A DNA stretch of 64,000 nt from Candidatus Kapaibacterium sp. GTDB lineage: Bacteria > Bacteroidota > Ignavibacteria > Kapaibacteriales > NICIL-2. The stretch lies in contig BPHJ01000001.1 in assembly GCA_026003475.1 (NCBI GenBank), positions 1,115,189 through 1,179,188 of the forward strand, given 5' to 3'. The position numbers and the translations under genes were made by a program. A model generated the notes under the pieces. It was not told the origin of the DNA. It was given only the letters and a program-made list of their open reading frames with translations, and did no database searches. This document shows, one piece after another, positions 24,107 through 35,000 of this stretch; the first letter of the stretch is position 1; each line of letters begins with the position of its first letter.

Positions 24107-25296
24107 AACGACCGCTTTTCCCAAAGCTTCGCGCAGAGCTTTCTATCATTTACCACGCTGATCGTGGCACCATCAGCTTCGAAGACCCGCTTGGGTACGT
24201 TCGTCCGGACCTGGAATTTGAGCACACGTTTGCGGCCCTCTTCGAAATGTTCGATGGCTCGCATCGCATTGATCAGCTTCTCGACCGTATTGACCATCCA
24301 ACCGATAGCAATCAAGCATTGCAGCACCTGTCTGCGTTAGTGCAAATGCTCGATGAAGAGCTGATCCTGGACTCACCTTCCTTTGCTCGTGCCCGCCAGT
24401 TCCTCGAGCGTGATTGCATCGAACCGGTCTGCGCAGGCAAAGTGTACCCGGACAACCCAACCGAACTACATGCATTCATCGAGCGCATTCTGGCTTCCTC
24501 TCCAGCACGTGCCTACCCACAGTCTGCATGGGCTGCATTCATCCCTCACATTGACTACCGTGTTGCAGCCGAACACTATGCTTACCCGTTCAATGCGATT
24601 CGAGAATCCACCTTCGACGTAGTTGTTCACATCGGCACGTCACACTACGGGTGGCAGGACCGCTTTCTGCTGACGACGAAAGACTTCCAAACGCCACTGG
24701 GACGGCTCCGCACCGACACGGAACTGGTCGAGGCACTCCGCAAGGAAGTCGGGCTGCCACTTGTCCGAAACGATATTGCCTACCAACACGAACATGCCTT
24801 GGAACTTCATCACGTGTTCCTTCAGCATTTGTTCCCGGAACGGAAATACACAGTATTGCCCGTGCTGGTCACATCCTTCCACGATCTGGTGCTCAGCCAG
24901 TCGCACCCACGCACGGACGCAAAGTTTGCAGCATTCACCGCAGCGCTCCGGCAGGTGGTTGAACAGAGCGGACGCACGCCGATCGTGCTCGTCAGTGGGG
25001 ACCTTGCGCACATCGGACGCCGATTCGGTGACCAGTGGGATGCAGCACCAATGCTGGATCAGCTTCGTGGCGAGGACTACCAGGTGCTCGATGCAATCGC
25101 CCGGGGTAAGAGTGACGCGCTCTTCCAGACCATTGCTGCAACAAGCGATTGCCGCCGTATCTGTGGGTTTCCGCCTGCGATGACATTTCTGGAAGCATTT
25201 CGCCCCGGAACGGGCATTGCTCTCGACTACGGGCAGTGGAACGATCTGCCCACCAAGTCTGCCGTTAGTTTTGGGAGCGTTGCTTGGTACCGCTGA
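24103..25296 (+). CDS. MEMO1-family protein (AmmeMemoRadiSam system protein B)
   Basis: 397 residues. The first 105 or so form a small domain (RGTISFEDPLGYVRPDL, then LFEMFDGSH and LVQMLDEELILDS) seen in longer members of this family. The rest is a MEMO1 domain with the metal or dioxygenase-like site residues in AAFIPHIDYRVAAEHYA, HIGTSHYG, the YQHEHALELH motif and SGDLAHIGRRFG. MEMO1 proteins occur with AMMECR1 and a radical SAM enzyme in an undefined modification system; neither partner is in this window. ATGA overlap with the preceding small membrane gene. Confidence 0.88.
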   Translation: MKRPLFPKLRAELSIIYHADRGTISFEDPLGYVRPDLEFEHTFAALFEMFDGSHRIDQLLDRIDHPTDSNQALQHLSALVQMLDEELILDSPSFARARQFLERDCIEPVCAGKVYPDNPTELHAFIERILASSPARAYPQSAWAAFIPHIDYRVAAEHYAYPFNAIRESTFDVVVHIGTSHYGWQDRFLLTTKDFQTPLGRLRTDTELVEALRKEVGLPLVRNDIAYQHEHALELHHVFLQHLFPERKYTVLPVLVTSFHDLVLSQSHPRTDAKFAAFTAALRQVVEQSGRTPIVLVSGDLAHIGRRFGDQWDAAPMLDQLRGEDYQVLDAIARGKSDALFQTIAATSDCRRICGFPPAMTFLEAFRPGTGIALDYGQWNDLPTKSAVSFGSVAWYR

Positions 25297-25297
25297 G

Positions 25298-26782
25298 CTA
25301 CTCTTCCTCTTCCTCGCGAAAGCGCCCCCCTCGCAGGAGCGTCCCTAGCATGCCGGTGAAATGAGCCGTGCCTGTTCCTTCTTCTTTGGCGATCTTGGAG
25401 CAGTTGTGGAGCGCTTCGAGGATGAATTCCATCGCCACCGCTCGAACAGCGCGATCGTCGGTATCGGATGCTAAGTATGTCGCTGCAAGCTCTTCCAACG
25501 CAGGGACCGCAGCCAAGCGCGCGTAATATTCCACGAGCGGTTGTTCATCGCCAATCTCGACGGTATTTCCCTGTTCGAAGTACGCAACAATTGGTGCATA
25601 GACATCGCGTTCCCCTTGACGGACTTTTGCCAGTGGATCGGGCGCATACCGAAGGAGGAGTTCGCGCACGGCACGACCGACGAGTGCTTTCGCCACCTTC
25701 ACCATTCCCTCTTGCTCTCCTTCGAAGACTAATTCAATCTTGCCGGTAATCGCCGGCAGGGCGCGCTGCAGGTCGAGAATTCGGACCGCGATGGTTTCCT
25801 CACCAGTGAGAATTGCTCGTCGTTCAGCGTTCGAGACGACCAGCTCCATGAGTGCAATAGTCATGCGTGCCGATACACCGGAGGACTGGTCAACATACTC
25901 ACTCTGGCGCGCCACAAAACCAACCATCTCGATCAGTTCTCGGACAAAGCGTGGAACAACAACCCGCTCTGCGTGCACAATCTGAGCATTCTCCCGCGTG
26001 ATTGCGATTGCATCGTCGAGTGTGCGCGGGTAGTGGGTCAGGATTTGGGACTCGATGCGGTCCTTGAGTGGCGTCACAATTCGACCGCGACTGGTGTAGT
26101 CCTCCGGATTGGCGGTGAACACCATGAGCACATCGAGCGGAAGACGCACCGAAAAGCCTCGAATCTGAATGTCTCGCTCTTGGAGGATGTTGAATAGGGC
26201 AACTTGGATGCGTGGCTGCAAATCGGGAAGCTCGTTGATAACGAAGATGCCGCGGTTTGTCCGTGGGATGATCCCAAAGTGCATGGCACCTTCGTCCGAA
26301 TAGGATAGTCGTCGGACGGCGGCTTTGATCGGATCAATGTCGCCGATCAAATCCGCAACCGTTACATCGGGCGTTGCGAGTTTTTCGCCATAGCGTTCCG
26401 AGCGATGCACCCATTCGATCGGCGTAGCATCGCCATCAGCAGCGAGACGCTCGCGTGCATAGCGCGATAACGGTTGGAACGGATCGTCGTTGATTTCCGA
26501 TCCAGCGACGATGGGGATGTATTCGTCGAGCAGATTGACCAATTGCCGGGCCAGTCGCGTCTTTGCTTGCCCGCGGAGTCCCAGCAAGAGAATATCGTGT
26601 CGCGCAAGGAGAGCATTGATCAACTCAGGGAGGACCGTCTCGTCGAACCCGATGATACCGGGGAACAGTTGCTCATGTCGTTGGATCTTGGTAATTAGGT
26701 TTTGGCGGATTTCATCTTTGACCGAGCGTGGTCGGTAGCCCGATGCTTTCAATTGTCCGAGGGTAGTTGCTGTTGGCTTCAT
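25298..26782 (-). CDS. MoxR/Mg-chelatase-type AAA+ ATPase
   Basis: 494 residues. The AAA+ core begins near residue 65 with Walker A GLRGQAKT, continues with the helix-2 insert region and GIFVINELPDLQPRIQ as the Walker B area, then LMVFTANPEDYTSRG as sensor 1. In place of the usual Asp-Glu, Walker B reads Asn-Glu. The phrase NILQERDIQIRGF is typical of the chelatase-I/MoxR clade, which usually works with a von Willebrand factor A partner to remodel or load cofactors into proteins. No VWA gene is adjacent. The ATG at 26782 lies 9 bp after murB. Confidence 0.8.
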   Translation of the reverse strand: MKPTATTLGQLKASGYRPRSVKDEIRQNLITKIQRHEQLFPGIIGFDETVLPELINALLARHDILLLGLRGQAKTRLARQLVNLLDEYIPIVAGSEINDDPFQPLSRYARERLAADGDATPIEWVHRSERYGEKLATPDVTVADLIGDIDPIKAAVRRLSYSDEGAMHFGIIPRTNRGIFVINELPDLQPRIQVALFNILQERDIQIRGFSVRLPLDVLMVFTANPEDYTSRGRIVTPLKDRIESQILTHYPRTLDDAIAITRENAQIVHAERVVVPRFVRELIEMVGFVARQSEYVDQSSGVSARMTIALMELVVSNAERRAILTGEETIAVRILDLQRALPAITGKIELVFEGEQEGMVKVAKALVGRAVRELLLRYAPDPLAKVRQGERDVYAPIVAYFEQGNTVEIGDEQPLVEYYARLAAVPALEELAATYLASDTDDRAVRAVAMEFILEALHNCSKIAKEEGTGTAHFTGMLGTLLRGGRFREEEEE

Positions 26783-26790
26783 GGATGGAT

Positions 26791-27795
26791 TCACACTATG
26801 ACGACTTCTTCTTCCAATTCGACGCCGAATTGCTTCCACACGGCAGCTTTGATCTCAGTTGCCAGCGCGAGGATTTCGGCTGCATCCGCATTGCCATAGT
26901 TGACTAACACCAGTGCATGGCGCTCATAGACCCCCGCATCGCCGCGGCGGATTCCTTTGAACCCGCACTGCTCAATGAGCCAACCTGCCGAAAGTTTGAC
27001 CGCACCGTTTTGAGGATACTGCGGCATTGTCGGATGCTCGGCACGAAGCAGCGCTGCATGCTGCGAAGACACGATGGGATTTTTGAAGAAACTGCCCGCA
27101 CTTCCGATGGTATCCGGCGGAAGCTTTGCTCGCCGAATGGCTACGACGCTGGCAAAGACCTCTTCGATCGTCGGAGCGGTCCGATTGCCAAGAGCGCGAG
27201 CAAGCTCTGCGTACGTAACCGTAGCGGTCGGCCGTTTGTGCAGGGTTAGCCCGATGCTGGTGATCAAAAACCGTCTTTGTAGCTGGCGTTTGAAGATGGA
27301 ATCGCGGTAATCGAATTGGCACTGCTGGCGATCGAGGCGACGAATTTGCCCGCTAGGGATTTCGACGCCTTCGACCCAGGCACACACATCGGATAACTGC
27401 TGCCCATACGCACCTATGTTCTGGATTGGAGCAGCACCCACCGTACCTGGGATAAGCGCCATTGCCTCGATGCCTGCCCAACCGTTGGCTACCGCCCACT
27501 GCACGCACTCATGCCAGACATTCCCCGCACCGAGTTCTATGGTGACCGTGTCGGCGCTTTCTACAACGATGCGCCGATCGCGTAGCTCAAGCCGGATAAC
27601 GTGCTCGATCGGACGCGTCAGGAGTAAATTGCTTCCTCCACCAAGCACAAACCAATCCACCGAATCGGCAAGAACTGTCGCGGCAATTTCGACTACATCA
27701 TCGAGGTGTTCGGCCTGGTACAAGTACTGCGCACGAGCACCACGTGTACGGAAAGTTGTTAGCGGTTGCAGATCAACATCTGTTCGGACAATCAT
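26791..27795 (-). CDS. murB: UDP-N-acetylenolpyruvoylglucosamine reductase
   Basis: 334 residues, type I MurB. The flavin-binding FAD_binding_4 domain carries VLGGGSNLLLT and GLEALALIPGTVG-like GIEAMALIPGTVGAAPIQNIGAYG. The catalytic region has YRDSIFK and GSAGSFFKNP, with the serine proton donor, and LIEQCGFKG follows. MurB makes UDP-MurNAc, the second committed step of peptidoglycan synthesis. Its ATG overlaps the stop of the M50 protease gene (ATGA), and the AAA+ ATPase gene follows after 8 bp, so lysS, M50, murB and ATPase form one compact unit. Confidence 0.96.
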   Translation of the reverse strand: MIVRTDVDLQPLTTFRTRGARAQYLYQAEHLDDVVEIAATVLADSVDWFVLGGGSNLLLTRPIEHVIRLELRDRRIVVESADTVTIELGAGNVWHECVQWAVANGWAGIEAMALIPGTVGAAPIQNIGAYGQQLSDVCAWVEGVEIPSGQIRRLDRQQCQFDYRDSIFKRQLQRRFLITSIGLTLHKRPTATVTYAELARALGNRTAPTIEEVFASVVAIRRAKLPPDTIGSAGSFFKNPIVSSQHAALLRAEHPTMPQYPQNGAVKLSAGWLIEQCGFKGIRRGDAGVYERHALVLVNYGNADAAEILALATEIKAAVWKQFGVELEEEVVIV

Positions 27796-28898
27796 GGATG
27801 AAGCGCTTTCAAGCCAAGGATGGTGGCGTCATCAAGACGGGGAACCTCGTAGATTCCTGCTGGCGCAATAGAGCAAACAAAGATGACCATCGCCAGAATT
27901 CCAATCGCCATGCGCTTGCGGTCGAGCGGTTCAGGATCGGCGATCGGTGGATGCTCGATGCCAAACAAAAATCGCGCAAGGATTGCCCACATGAGCCATC
28001 CAGACCACCCACTGTATGCCCATGGCGCAACACGTGCGATAGCATCGAGTCCCGGCAGCAACACTTGCTGCAGGATCATCACCACACGATCTGGATGGTC
28101 TGCGTGCAAAAAGTCGCGGAGTGCTCCCAACAGCGGACCGACACCGACGATAGCCATGACGATAACAACACCTCGCGCTACTGCGCGCTGGTGCTGACCA
28201 ATCATTGCGTAGAGCATATGTCCGCCATCGAGCTGACCAATCGGCAACAAATTCAGCGCAGTCACAAAAAGACCGAACCATCCCACACACAGCAGCGGAT
28301 AGTGGTAGATTTCGTTCATCGGCGGTACAAAAACGCCCTCGGGAACAAGATGCGTCCGCAGGAATGCAAACAGGAGCGTATCGCCGAAGGTCAACCCGTA
28401 GGTCGGAATTGCTGGAAGCTGCCGGTACTCTGGATGGATCGTGAAAAGGTATTCCTTCGGTGGAAGTGTCCAAAACCCGACCACAAGCATAATCAAGCAG
28501 ACGACAAAGCCGGCCAATGGTCCAGCAACGCCAATGTCGAACAGCGCCGCACGTGTTCGGATAGGAGAACGTGTCCGAATAACCGCACCGAGCGTACCAA
28601 ATGGCATCAGCCAAGGAAGTGGCATTGGGATGTAGTAAGGGAGCGTTGCGGCCACGCCATGCATTCGTGCAGCGATGTAATGTCCGAACTCATGCGCCGA
28701 AATGAAGGCAAGCAGCACCACTGCGTAGGTCGTGCCGGCTCCCCAATTTTCGACAGCTGTAAAGTCTCGCCCTGCCCAGGCAGTTCCTGCCATGAGCGCG
28801 GAAAAGAACGTCAAGACAAAGAGCACCGCATGCAGAACGTACCGCTGCCGAAATGGTGGGGCTGTTACATCGGATGGTGCAAGGCGCGTATAACCCAT
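27792..28898 (-). CDS. M50-family intramembrane metalloprotease
   Basis: 368 residues with about six membrane helices. The zinc site is HEFGH in FISAHEFGHYIAARMHG, and the third ligand is the Asp in NLLPIGQLDGGHMLYA. These are the site-2 protease signatures. Unlike E. coli RseP there is no obvious PDZ domain between the motifs. The substrate is unknown; such proteases release transcription or signalling factors from the membrane. The ATG overlaps the lysS stop by one base (TAATG), and the stop overlaps murB. Confidence 0.9.
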   Translation of the reverse strand: MGYTRLAPSDVTAPPFRQRYVLHAVLFVLTFFSALMAGTAWAGRDFTAVENWGAGTTYAVVLLAFISAHEFGHYIAARMHGVAATLPYYIPMPLPWLMPFGTLGAVIRTRSPIRTRAALFDIGVAGPLAGFVVCLIMLVVGFWTLPPKEYLFTIHPEYRQLPAIPTYGLTFGDTLLFAFLRTHLVPEGVFVPPMNEIYHYPLLCVGWFGLFVTALNLLPIGQLDGGHMLYAMIGQHQRAVARGVVIVMAIVGVGPLLGALRDFLHADHPDRVVMILQQVLLPGLDAIARVAPWAYSGWSGWLMWAILARFLFGIEHPPIADPEPLDRKRMAIGILAMVIFVCSIAPAGIYEVPRLDDATILGLKALHP

Positions 28899-30430
28899 TA
28901 GCAGTGCTGAGAAGGTGTGTGGGTTGGTTCTGGTCGCATCAAGGGGAACAGAATCACATCGCGAATCGAGGCAGCACCGGTCATTAGCATTGCAAGTCGG
29001 TCAATGCCGATACCAAGGCCCGCTGTTGGTGGCATGCCAATCTCGAGTGCTGTCAGGAAATCTTCATCAAGCACCATTGCTTCATCGTCTCCACCAGCGC
29101 GCAGACGGGCTTGCTCCTCGAAGCGAGCACGCTGATCGCGCGGATCGTTGAGTTCGCTGAACGCATTGGCAATCTCCATTCCACCAAGGTAGAGTTCAAA
29201 GCGCTCGACCAGCGTTGGATCGGTACGATGCCGCTTGGCCAAGGGCGACATCTCAACAGGATAGTCCACCACGAAAGTCGGCTCGATCAGCCGAGGTTGT
29301 ACCAGCGTGCTAAACAGCTCATCAATCAGTTTGGCTCGGGATGCCGAGGGCGCCACATCCACCGAATGCCGCTTGCAAATACTGAGCAGTTCTTGTTGCG
29401 TTTTCTCCGCGACTGGTTCACCAACGGCCTGGCTGATTGCCTCGAGCAGACGAATGCGAGGAAAGGGCTTCCGCAGTGGGATCTGGGTGCCATCAGCTTG
29501 CACCAGCGATGCCTGACCGCGCACTTGCTCGGTTACTGTTATCAGCAAATCTTCGACCATATCCATAAGCCAATGGTAGTCCCGATAGGCAACGTAGATC
29601 TCCAGAGCAGTAAACTCTGGGTTGTGCATACGGTCAATTCCCTCGTTCCGGAAATTTTTCGAAATTTCATACACCCCTTCGAAGCCACCGACGATGAGAC
29701 GCTTGAGGTAGAGTTCGTCTGCAATTCGGAGGTAGAGCGGCATATCCAGGGCGTTGTGATGTGTCACGAAGGGTCGGGCTGATGCACCACCGTAGATCGG
29801 CTGGAGGACGGGAGTTTCGACTTCCAGCCACCCTCGCTCATCGAAGTAACGGCGGAGAGCGGTAATCATCCGACTGCGTGTGATGAACACCTGCCGCACA
29901 TGGGGATTGACGATCAGGTCAATGTACCGGCGGCGGTACCGTTGTTCTTTGTCGCTGAAAGCATCGTGGACAATGATATTTCCCTGTTCATCGCGCTCTT
30001 CTTTGACCACGGGTAGCGGGCGCAACGATTTGCAGAGCAGCACCAGCGCGCGCGCATGGACGGTCACCTCACCCGTTCGCGTGCGGAAGACAAACCCTCG
30101 AACGCCAACAATATCGCCGATATCGAGCAACCGCAGCATTTCGTATTGCTGGGGAAGCTCATCAGCTTTGATGTAGCACTGAATCTTCCCTTGAGCATCT
30201 TGGATGTGAAAAAATGTAGCTTTCCCCATCCGACGCAGCGCCATGATCCGTCCGGCAACAGCCACATCGGCCAGTCCACCGGCGTCGTCATCGCGAAAGG
30301 TATCGAGAATTTGCCGGGACTGGTGCGTGCGGTCGAAGGTGTAGGGATATGGTTCGACGCCGCGCTTGATAAGCTCCTCGAGCTCTTCGTAGCGGCGTTG
30401 TATTTGGTCGTTCTCGAAATCGGTACTCAT
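28898..30430 (-). CDS. lysS: lysyl-tRNA synthetase (class II)
   Basis: 510 residues. The N-terminal OB fold runs from [21 protein letters not shown]. Motif 2 is [18 protein letters not shown] and motif 3 is [15 protein letters not shown], followed by [11 protein letters not shown]. This is the standard LysU/LysS arrangement. It is first in the minus-strand unit with M50, murB and the ATPase, and an exact -7 box lies 36 nt upstream of the ATG. Confidence 0.97.
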   Translation of the reverse strand: MSTDFENDQIQRRYEELEELIKRGVEPYPYTFDRTHQSRQILDTFRDDDAGGLADVAVAGRIMALRRMGKATFFHIQDAQGKIQCYIKADELPQQYEMLRLLDIGDIVGVRGFVFRTRTGEVTVHARALVLLCKSLRPLPVVKEERDEQGNIIVHDAFSDKEQRYRRRYIDLIVNPHVRQVFITRSRMITALRRYFDERGWLEVETPVLQPIYGGASARPFVTHHNALDMPLYLRIADELYLKRLIVGGFEGVYEISKNFRNEGIDRMHNPEFTALEIYVAYRDYHWLMDMVEDLLITVTEQVRGQASLVQADGTQIPLRKPFPRIRLLEAISQAVGEPVAEKTQQELLSICKRHSVDVAPSASRAKLIDELFSTLVQPRLIEPTFVVDYPVEMSPLAKRHRTDPTLVERFELYLGGMEIANAFSELNDPRDQRARFEEQARLRAGGDDEAMVLDEDFLTALEIGMPPTAGLGIGIDRLAMLMTGAASIRDVILFPLMRPEPTHTPSQHC

Positions 30431-30465
30431 AGTGCTTGGAAAATAGTCCGCATCGTGGATGCGTG

Positions 30466-30473
30466 CAAATATA
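30466..30473 (-). promoter_or_regulatory. -7 box of the lysS operon promoter
   Basis: TATATTTG on the minus strand, an exact TAnnTTTG match, in the 132-bp divergent gap with trmD and 35 nt upstream of the lysS ATG. The best TTG upstream is at 23 nt, slightly too far. Confidence 0.5.
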
Positions 30474-30562
30474 CCAGCAACTTTTCAGCGTCCCGTCAAT
30501 GCTCCAGAAGCTCGTTCGTCCTTCGACGGCGGGTATTACCTTCGAGTTGTTTCGTTATCTCC

Positions 30563-31261
30563 ATGCGAATTGACGTTGTCTGTCCAATCCCCCATGTCAT
30601 CACCTCGTGCCTGGAAACCGGTATCGTCGGACGAGCGCGTGAGCGCGGACTTGTCCAGATCGCACTGCACAACTTGCACGACTATGCCGATAATCGCTTC
30701 GGCCATATTGATGATGAACCATACGGTGGTGGTGCAGGGATGGTCATTCGCTGCGAGCCGGTGTTTGCATGTATTGAGCGCCTGCTTGCCGAACGTCGCT
30801 ACGACGAGGTGATATACCTGACAGCAGACGGCGAACAATTCACCCAAGCCATTGCCAACAAGCTGTCGCTTGCTGAGTCGTTGATTCTGCTTGCCGGGCG
30901 CTACAAGGGCGTTGACCAACGCATTCGCGATGCGCTGGTAACCCGCGAGCTATCCATCGGTGACTATGTTCTCAGTGGCGGCGAATTAGCAGCGGCAGTC
31001 GTCATTGATGCAGTGGTGCGATTGCTTCCTGGCGCAATGAGCGACGCCGAAAGTGCGCTCGACGATTCCTTCCAAGATGGCTTGCTTGCAGCACCGGTTT
31101 ATACACGGCCGGCCGTGTTCCGTGGGATGGAAGTACCCGCAGTTCTCCGCAGCGGCGATCACGATGCAATCCGCAGGTGGCGATTGGAACAAGCACTCCA
31201 GCGCACTCGCAGCCGGCGACCAGACCTCCTGTCCCGAACAGATACAGGAAAAGCACCATGA
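30563..31261 (+). CDS. trmD: tRNA (guanine-37-N1) methyltransferase
   Basis: 232 residues. TrmD methylates G37 of tRNAs that read CNN codons, preventing frameshifts. The SAM-binding trefoil knot shows [29 protein letters not shown] and [14 protein letters not shown]; the catalytic Asp region and [11 protein letters not shown], ending in [16 protein letters not shown], follow. The N-terminus [11 protein letters not shown] replaces the commoner FP. The ATG at 30563 is chosen because the conserved sequence starts there; the frame is open further upstream into the lysS promoter region. The stop overlaps queC (ATGA). Confidence 0.96.
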   Translation: MRIDVVCPIPHVITSCLETGIVGRARERGLVQIALHNLHDYADNRFGHIDDEPYGGGAGMVIRCEPVFACIERLLAERRYDEVIYLTADGEQFTQAIANKLSLAESLILLAGRYKGVDQRIRDALVTRELSIGDYVLSGGELAAAVVIDAVVRLLPGAMSDAESALDDSFQDGLLAAPVYTRPAVFRGMEVPAVLRSGDHDAIRRWRLEQALQRTRSRRPDLLSRTDTGKAP

Positions 31262-31944
31262 CTCCGTACGCTGTTGTATTGCTATCGGGTGGAATGGATT
31301 CCTTGGTAACCCTTGCACTGACGCACGCAATGGGGTACCGCCTGGCGGCACTCCATCTCAACTACGGGCAGCGCACCGAGCAGCGCGAGCTTGCTGCCTT
31401 CCATGCCATTTGTGACCACTACCAGATCAGCGACCGCTTAGTCGTGGACGTCGCACACTTGGCAGCGATCGGATCGAGCAGTCTGACCGATCCGAGCATC
31501 GCTGTCGAACGAGCAAATCTCCATCGCCAGGGCATTCCAAGCAGCTATGTCCCCTTCCGCAACGCGAACATACTCGCTATTGCGACAAGTTGGGCGGAAG
31601 TGCTCAGTGCTCGTGCCATCGCAATCGGTGCAGTCGAAGAGGATTCCAGCGGTTATCCTGATTGCCGCGAAGAGTTCTTCCGAGCCTTCGAACGCGTCAT
31701 TGAACTCGGAACGAAGCCCGACACCCAGATTGCACTCCTGACGCCGGTAATCCATCTTCGCAAAGACGAGATTGTGCGTCGTGGGGCTGAATTGAACGCC
31801 CCGTTTCACCTCAGTTGGAGCTGCTATACACGCAACGACATCGCCTGTGGAGAGTGTGATTCTTGCGCACTCCGCTTGCGTGGCTTCCAACGTGCTGGGA
31901 TCGAAGACCCGCTTCCCTACGCGGTCAAGCCACAGTATGCATAG
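31258..31944 (+). CDS. queC: 7-cyano-7-deazaguanine synthase
   Basis: 228 residues. QueC converts 7-carboxy-7-deazaguanine to preQ0 with ATP and ammonia, on the path to queuosine in tRNA. The PP-loop SGGMDS is near the N-terminus, and the zinc site CysX(n)CxxCxxC is seen in [18 protein letters not shown]. It is coupled to trmD by ATGA, so two tRNA-modification genes form one unit. QueD, QueE and QueF are not in the window. Confidence 0.96.
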   Translation: MTPYAVVLLSGGMDSLVTLALTHAMGYRLAALHLNYGQRTEQRELAAFHAICDHYQISDRLVVDVAHLAAIGSSSLTDPSIAVERANLHRQGIPSSYVPFRNANILAIATSWAEVLSARAIAIGAVEEDSSGYPDCREEFFRAFERVIELGTKPDTQIALLTPVIHLRKDEIVRRGAELNAPFHLSWSCYTRNDIACGECDSCALRLRGFQRAGIEDPLPYAVKPQYA

Positions 31945-32069
31945 GTCTTCTGCTCCCACTTTTCCCGACCATACCCAGCACGAGCAGACACTCCACATAG
32001 GTTTTCCCTCACTGCTCTACTAGCGCCATTCGGCACTCAACGCATACCAAACCCATACGAAAGGGTGAG

Positions 32070-32077
32070 TATTTTTG
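32070..32077 (+). promoter_or_regulatory. -7 box of the SBBP/OmpA operon promoter
   Basis: TATTTTTG, an exact TAnnTTTG match, 19 nt before the ATG at 32097, in the 152-bp gap after queC. No clear TTG -33 element. Nothing else is seen in that gap. Confidence 0.5.
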
Positions 32078-32096
32078 CGCCATCGCTACGCTGGAT

Positions 32097-35000
32097 ATGT
32101 TCATGCCACCCAAAGCACTTCTTCTGGCTCTAGCCACCATCCATCTGTGGGTGGTGGCAGTGGTAGGTCTGCCAACGGGTTTCATCGAGAATGCTGGTCA
32201 ATTCCCCCGGCATATTCGTTACTATGCGATCCGGTCAAACGGGATGTTCTACGTTACTGCCCGAGGGTATGGCTACGTGCTGTGGGACACTGCTGGTCGC
32301 CAACGGAGTGCTGCATGCCGGCTTGAGATGCGTGCTCTAAGCCGCACGCACGCGAGCCTCGAACCGGATGGAGTTCTTCCGACCGTCCTCAATTTTTACC
32401 ACGCTCACCACCGCATCGAGGGTGTGCGAATGGTTCTGAGCATCCGTCTTCGTGGGCTTTTCCCCGGTGTTGACGCAATCATTCGCTACACGCCCAGCGG
32501 ACGAATCAAGTGCGATTACATCCTTTCCCCGGGCGTTGACGCCAGTTGTATCGCATTTCGGATTTCAGGTGCCGTGACTACTATCACCCCCGACGGACGC
32601 CTCCAGCACACAACGCCTGTCGGGACAATCACCGAAGCAGCACCGATTGCTTTTCAAGGCACAACCGCGATCCCTGCACGCTACCAGAGTGATGGGCAGA
32701 TTCTCCGTTTCACCATCGAGGGACCCTACGACCGCAACCGAACGCTCACAATCGATCCCGAAATCGAGTGGTCAACTTTTGCCGGTGGTGGACTTACCGA
32801 TCAAATTGCCCATGTGCAAACCGACCCTGCTCGAAACATCATCATCCTTGGGCGAACGCAGTCGGCGAATTTCCCTACCAAGTTGGGATATTCCTCGATC
32901 CACCGCGGCGACTTTGATGCATGTGTTGCCAAGTATAGCGCCAGTGGCACGCTTCAGTGGGCTACCTACTACGGCGGTTCTCGACGTGAGATTCATAACC
33001 TGGACCACTGCGACCTCGTCGTTGATCGCACCGGTTCGATCACGATCACTGGTTGCACCCAAAGCGACGACTTACCCTTGACACCCACCGCATTTCAACG
33101 AGCCAAAGGATCGAGCATGCCGACCGGCTATGATCTGTTTCTGGCAAGCTTTAGTCCCAGTGGGCAATTGCTCTGGGCATCCTACTGCGGCGGCAATGAC
33201 AACGAAGATGCCTTTGGGTTGAGCCTCGATCCATCTGGCAATGTCTATGTTGTCGGCCATACCTCCTCAAGCAACTTTCCAGCCTCGTCCCCTTCGCCAG
33301 CAGTGGTCGCCCCCAAGCCAACGACGTCGCAAGATGTCTTTGTGCTCAAGCTTACCGCGCAGCATCAACCGGTGTGGGTGTTCTTTCTGGGCGGCAATGA
33401 TCTCGAGTATGCCACCGATGTTGTTTGCGATCGAAGTGGCGGGATTTACGTTTGCGGCTACACCCAAAGCGAGAACTTTCCAACGCGGGGAGATCAGATT
33501 TACCAACGCATCAAGACCCCCAAGAACGATGGCTACATTTTCAAGCTCGATGGATTAGGGCGGCTGCAATGGTCCACGCTTCTTGGTGGCAACGGGGAAG
33601 ACTACTGCGCCACAATTGCGATAGACTCCTCCTTCGACCGTCGCATCATCGTCGGTGGCATGACCAGCAGTTCCGATTTATGGTTTCTCGGACGAGAAGG
33701 CCGAACACTGGGGGGAAGTAACGATGGATTCATTGCAGCACTCGACATACGAACCGGTGCAGCCGATTGGGTGCAGTACCACGGCGGCACAAGCTACGAT
33801 GAGCTGACCGCCCTCGCTGTTGACCCGGACAACAATATCATTGCCGTTGGTCGCTCGCTGGGAGGCTATCCGACGCGGAGCGCGCAGCAGCCAACCTACA
33901 ACGGTGGCGGCGGTGACATGTTCATCGCAAAACTCGGCGCCGACGGCATCACGCAGTGGGCAACGTATGCGGGCGGTTCTGCCCTCGATCGCGCATCCGA
34001 CGTTGCAATTGATGGGAACACCAACTTCGTCGTCGTTGGATACAGCGCAAGCTCCGATTTTCCGATCATCGGTGATGCCGAGCAACCGACGCTGGGTAAT
34101 CTGGCAGGTACCGACGATGGCGTCATCATCAAGTTCTGCAACATTGCGATTCCGACCGCCTTTGTATCGGCAACACCTGAATACTGCCAGGGCGAAACCC
34201 GGACACTGAGTGCGCTCAACCGTGGTTCGAGCGTGCAGTATGATTCGTACCAATGGGAACTCAACGGTACACCCATCGAAGGTGCTACCAATGCCACGTA
34301 CGTGATCCCACCCTCGCAGGATTCGGGAACGTATCGCTTCGTTTGCCGTGTGACCAACACTGCCCGCTGCCCGGCCGTGACCGACACGATTATTGTCCGC
34401 ATCTACGCGCCCCCTCGGATAGCAGCCCGACAATTTGCAGTGTGCACCGGCGACCCCATTCGACTGGATTCAATCACCATCGAAGGGACACCACCTTTTC
34501 GCTACCAATGGTCTGGCGATCCGCCACCGGATGATCCAACTGCACCCGCACCCATTGTTCATCCACAACAGACAACCACTTACACACTCCACGTCACCGA
34601 TGCACATGGATGCAGTGCCGAACGCACATTTCCCGTGGTCGTGCTGCCTATATCGCAACTTGCAGTCACAGTCTTCGGTGAGCGCACCTTCTGCGAGGGT
34701 GACTCCGTCGTACTCGAACTGCCCGGCAATATCGGCACGATCGAATGGAACACTGGCGAGCGCAGCCCCCGCATCACTGTCCGCACGACGGGTTTGTACC
34801 ATGCCCACATTCGCTTACCAAGCGGCTGCGAAGGATACAGCGACACCATTCCAGTGGTCGTTCGCCCCCATCCGCAACCAACAATCACCTTCGACGGCAT
34901 ATTTCTTGCCACGAGCAGCTCGTACGATCGCTACCAATGGTATCTCGATGGTAACCTGCTCCCCGGCGCAACCACGCAGGCGATCGAGCCTCCACGCATC

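Noticed and set aside
27744-28901. Long open frame on the plus strand opposite the M50 protease
   Set aside because: The opposite strand has full zinc protease motifs; the plus frame is rich in Arg, Cys, His and Lys and matches no family.
31945-32096. Structured RNA in the gap after queC
   Set aside because: No stable hairpin or known riboswitch motif (for example preQ1) is visible; only a -7 box near the end.
33200-34100. Tandem DNA repeats in the SBBP gene
   Set aside because: The repeats are protein-level propeller blades and have diverged in DNA, so they are not a mobile or CRISPR array.
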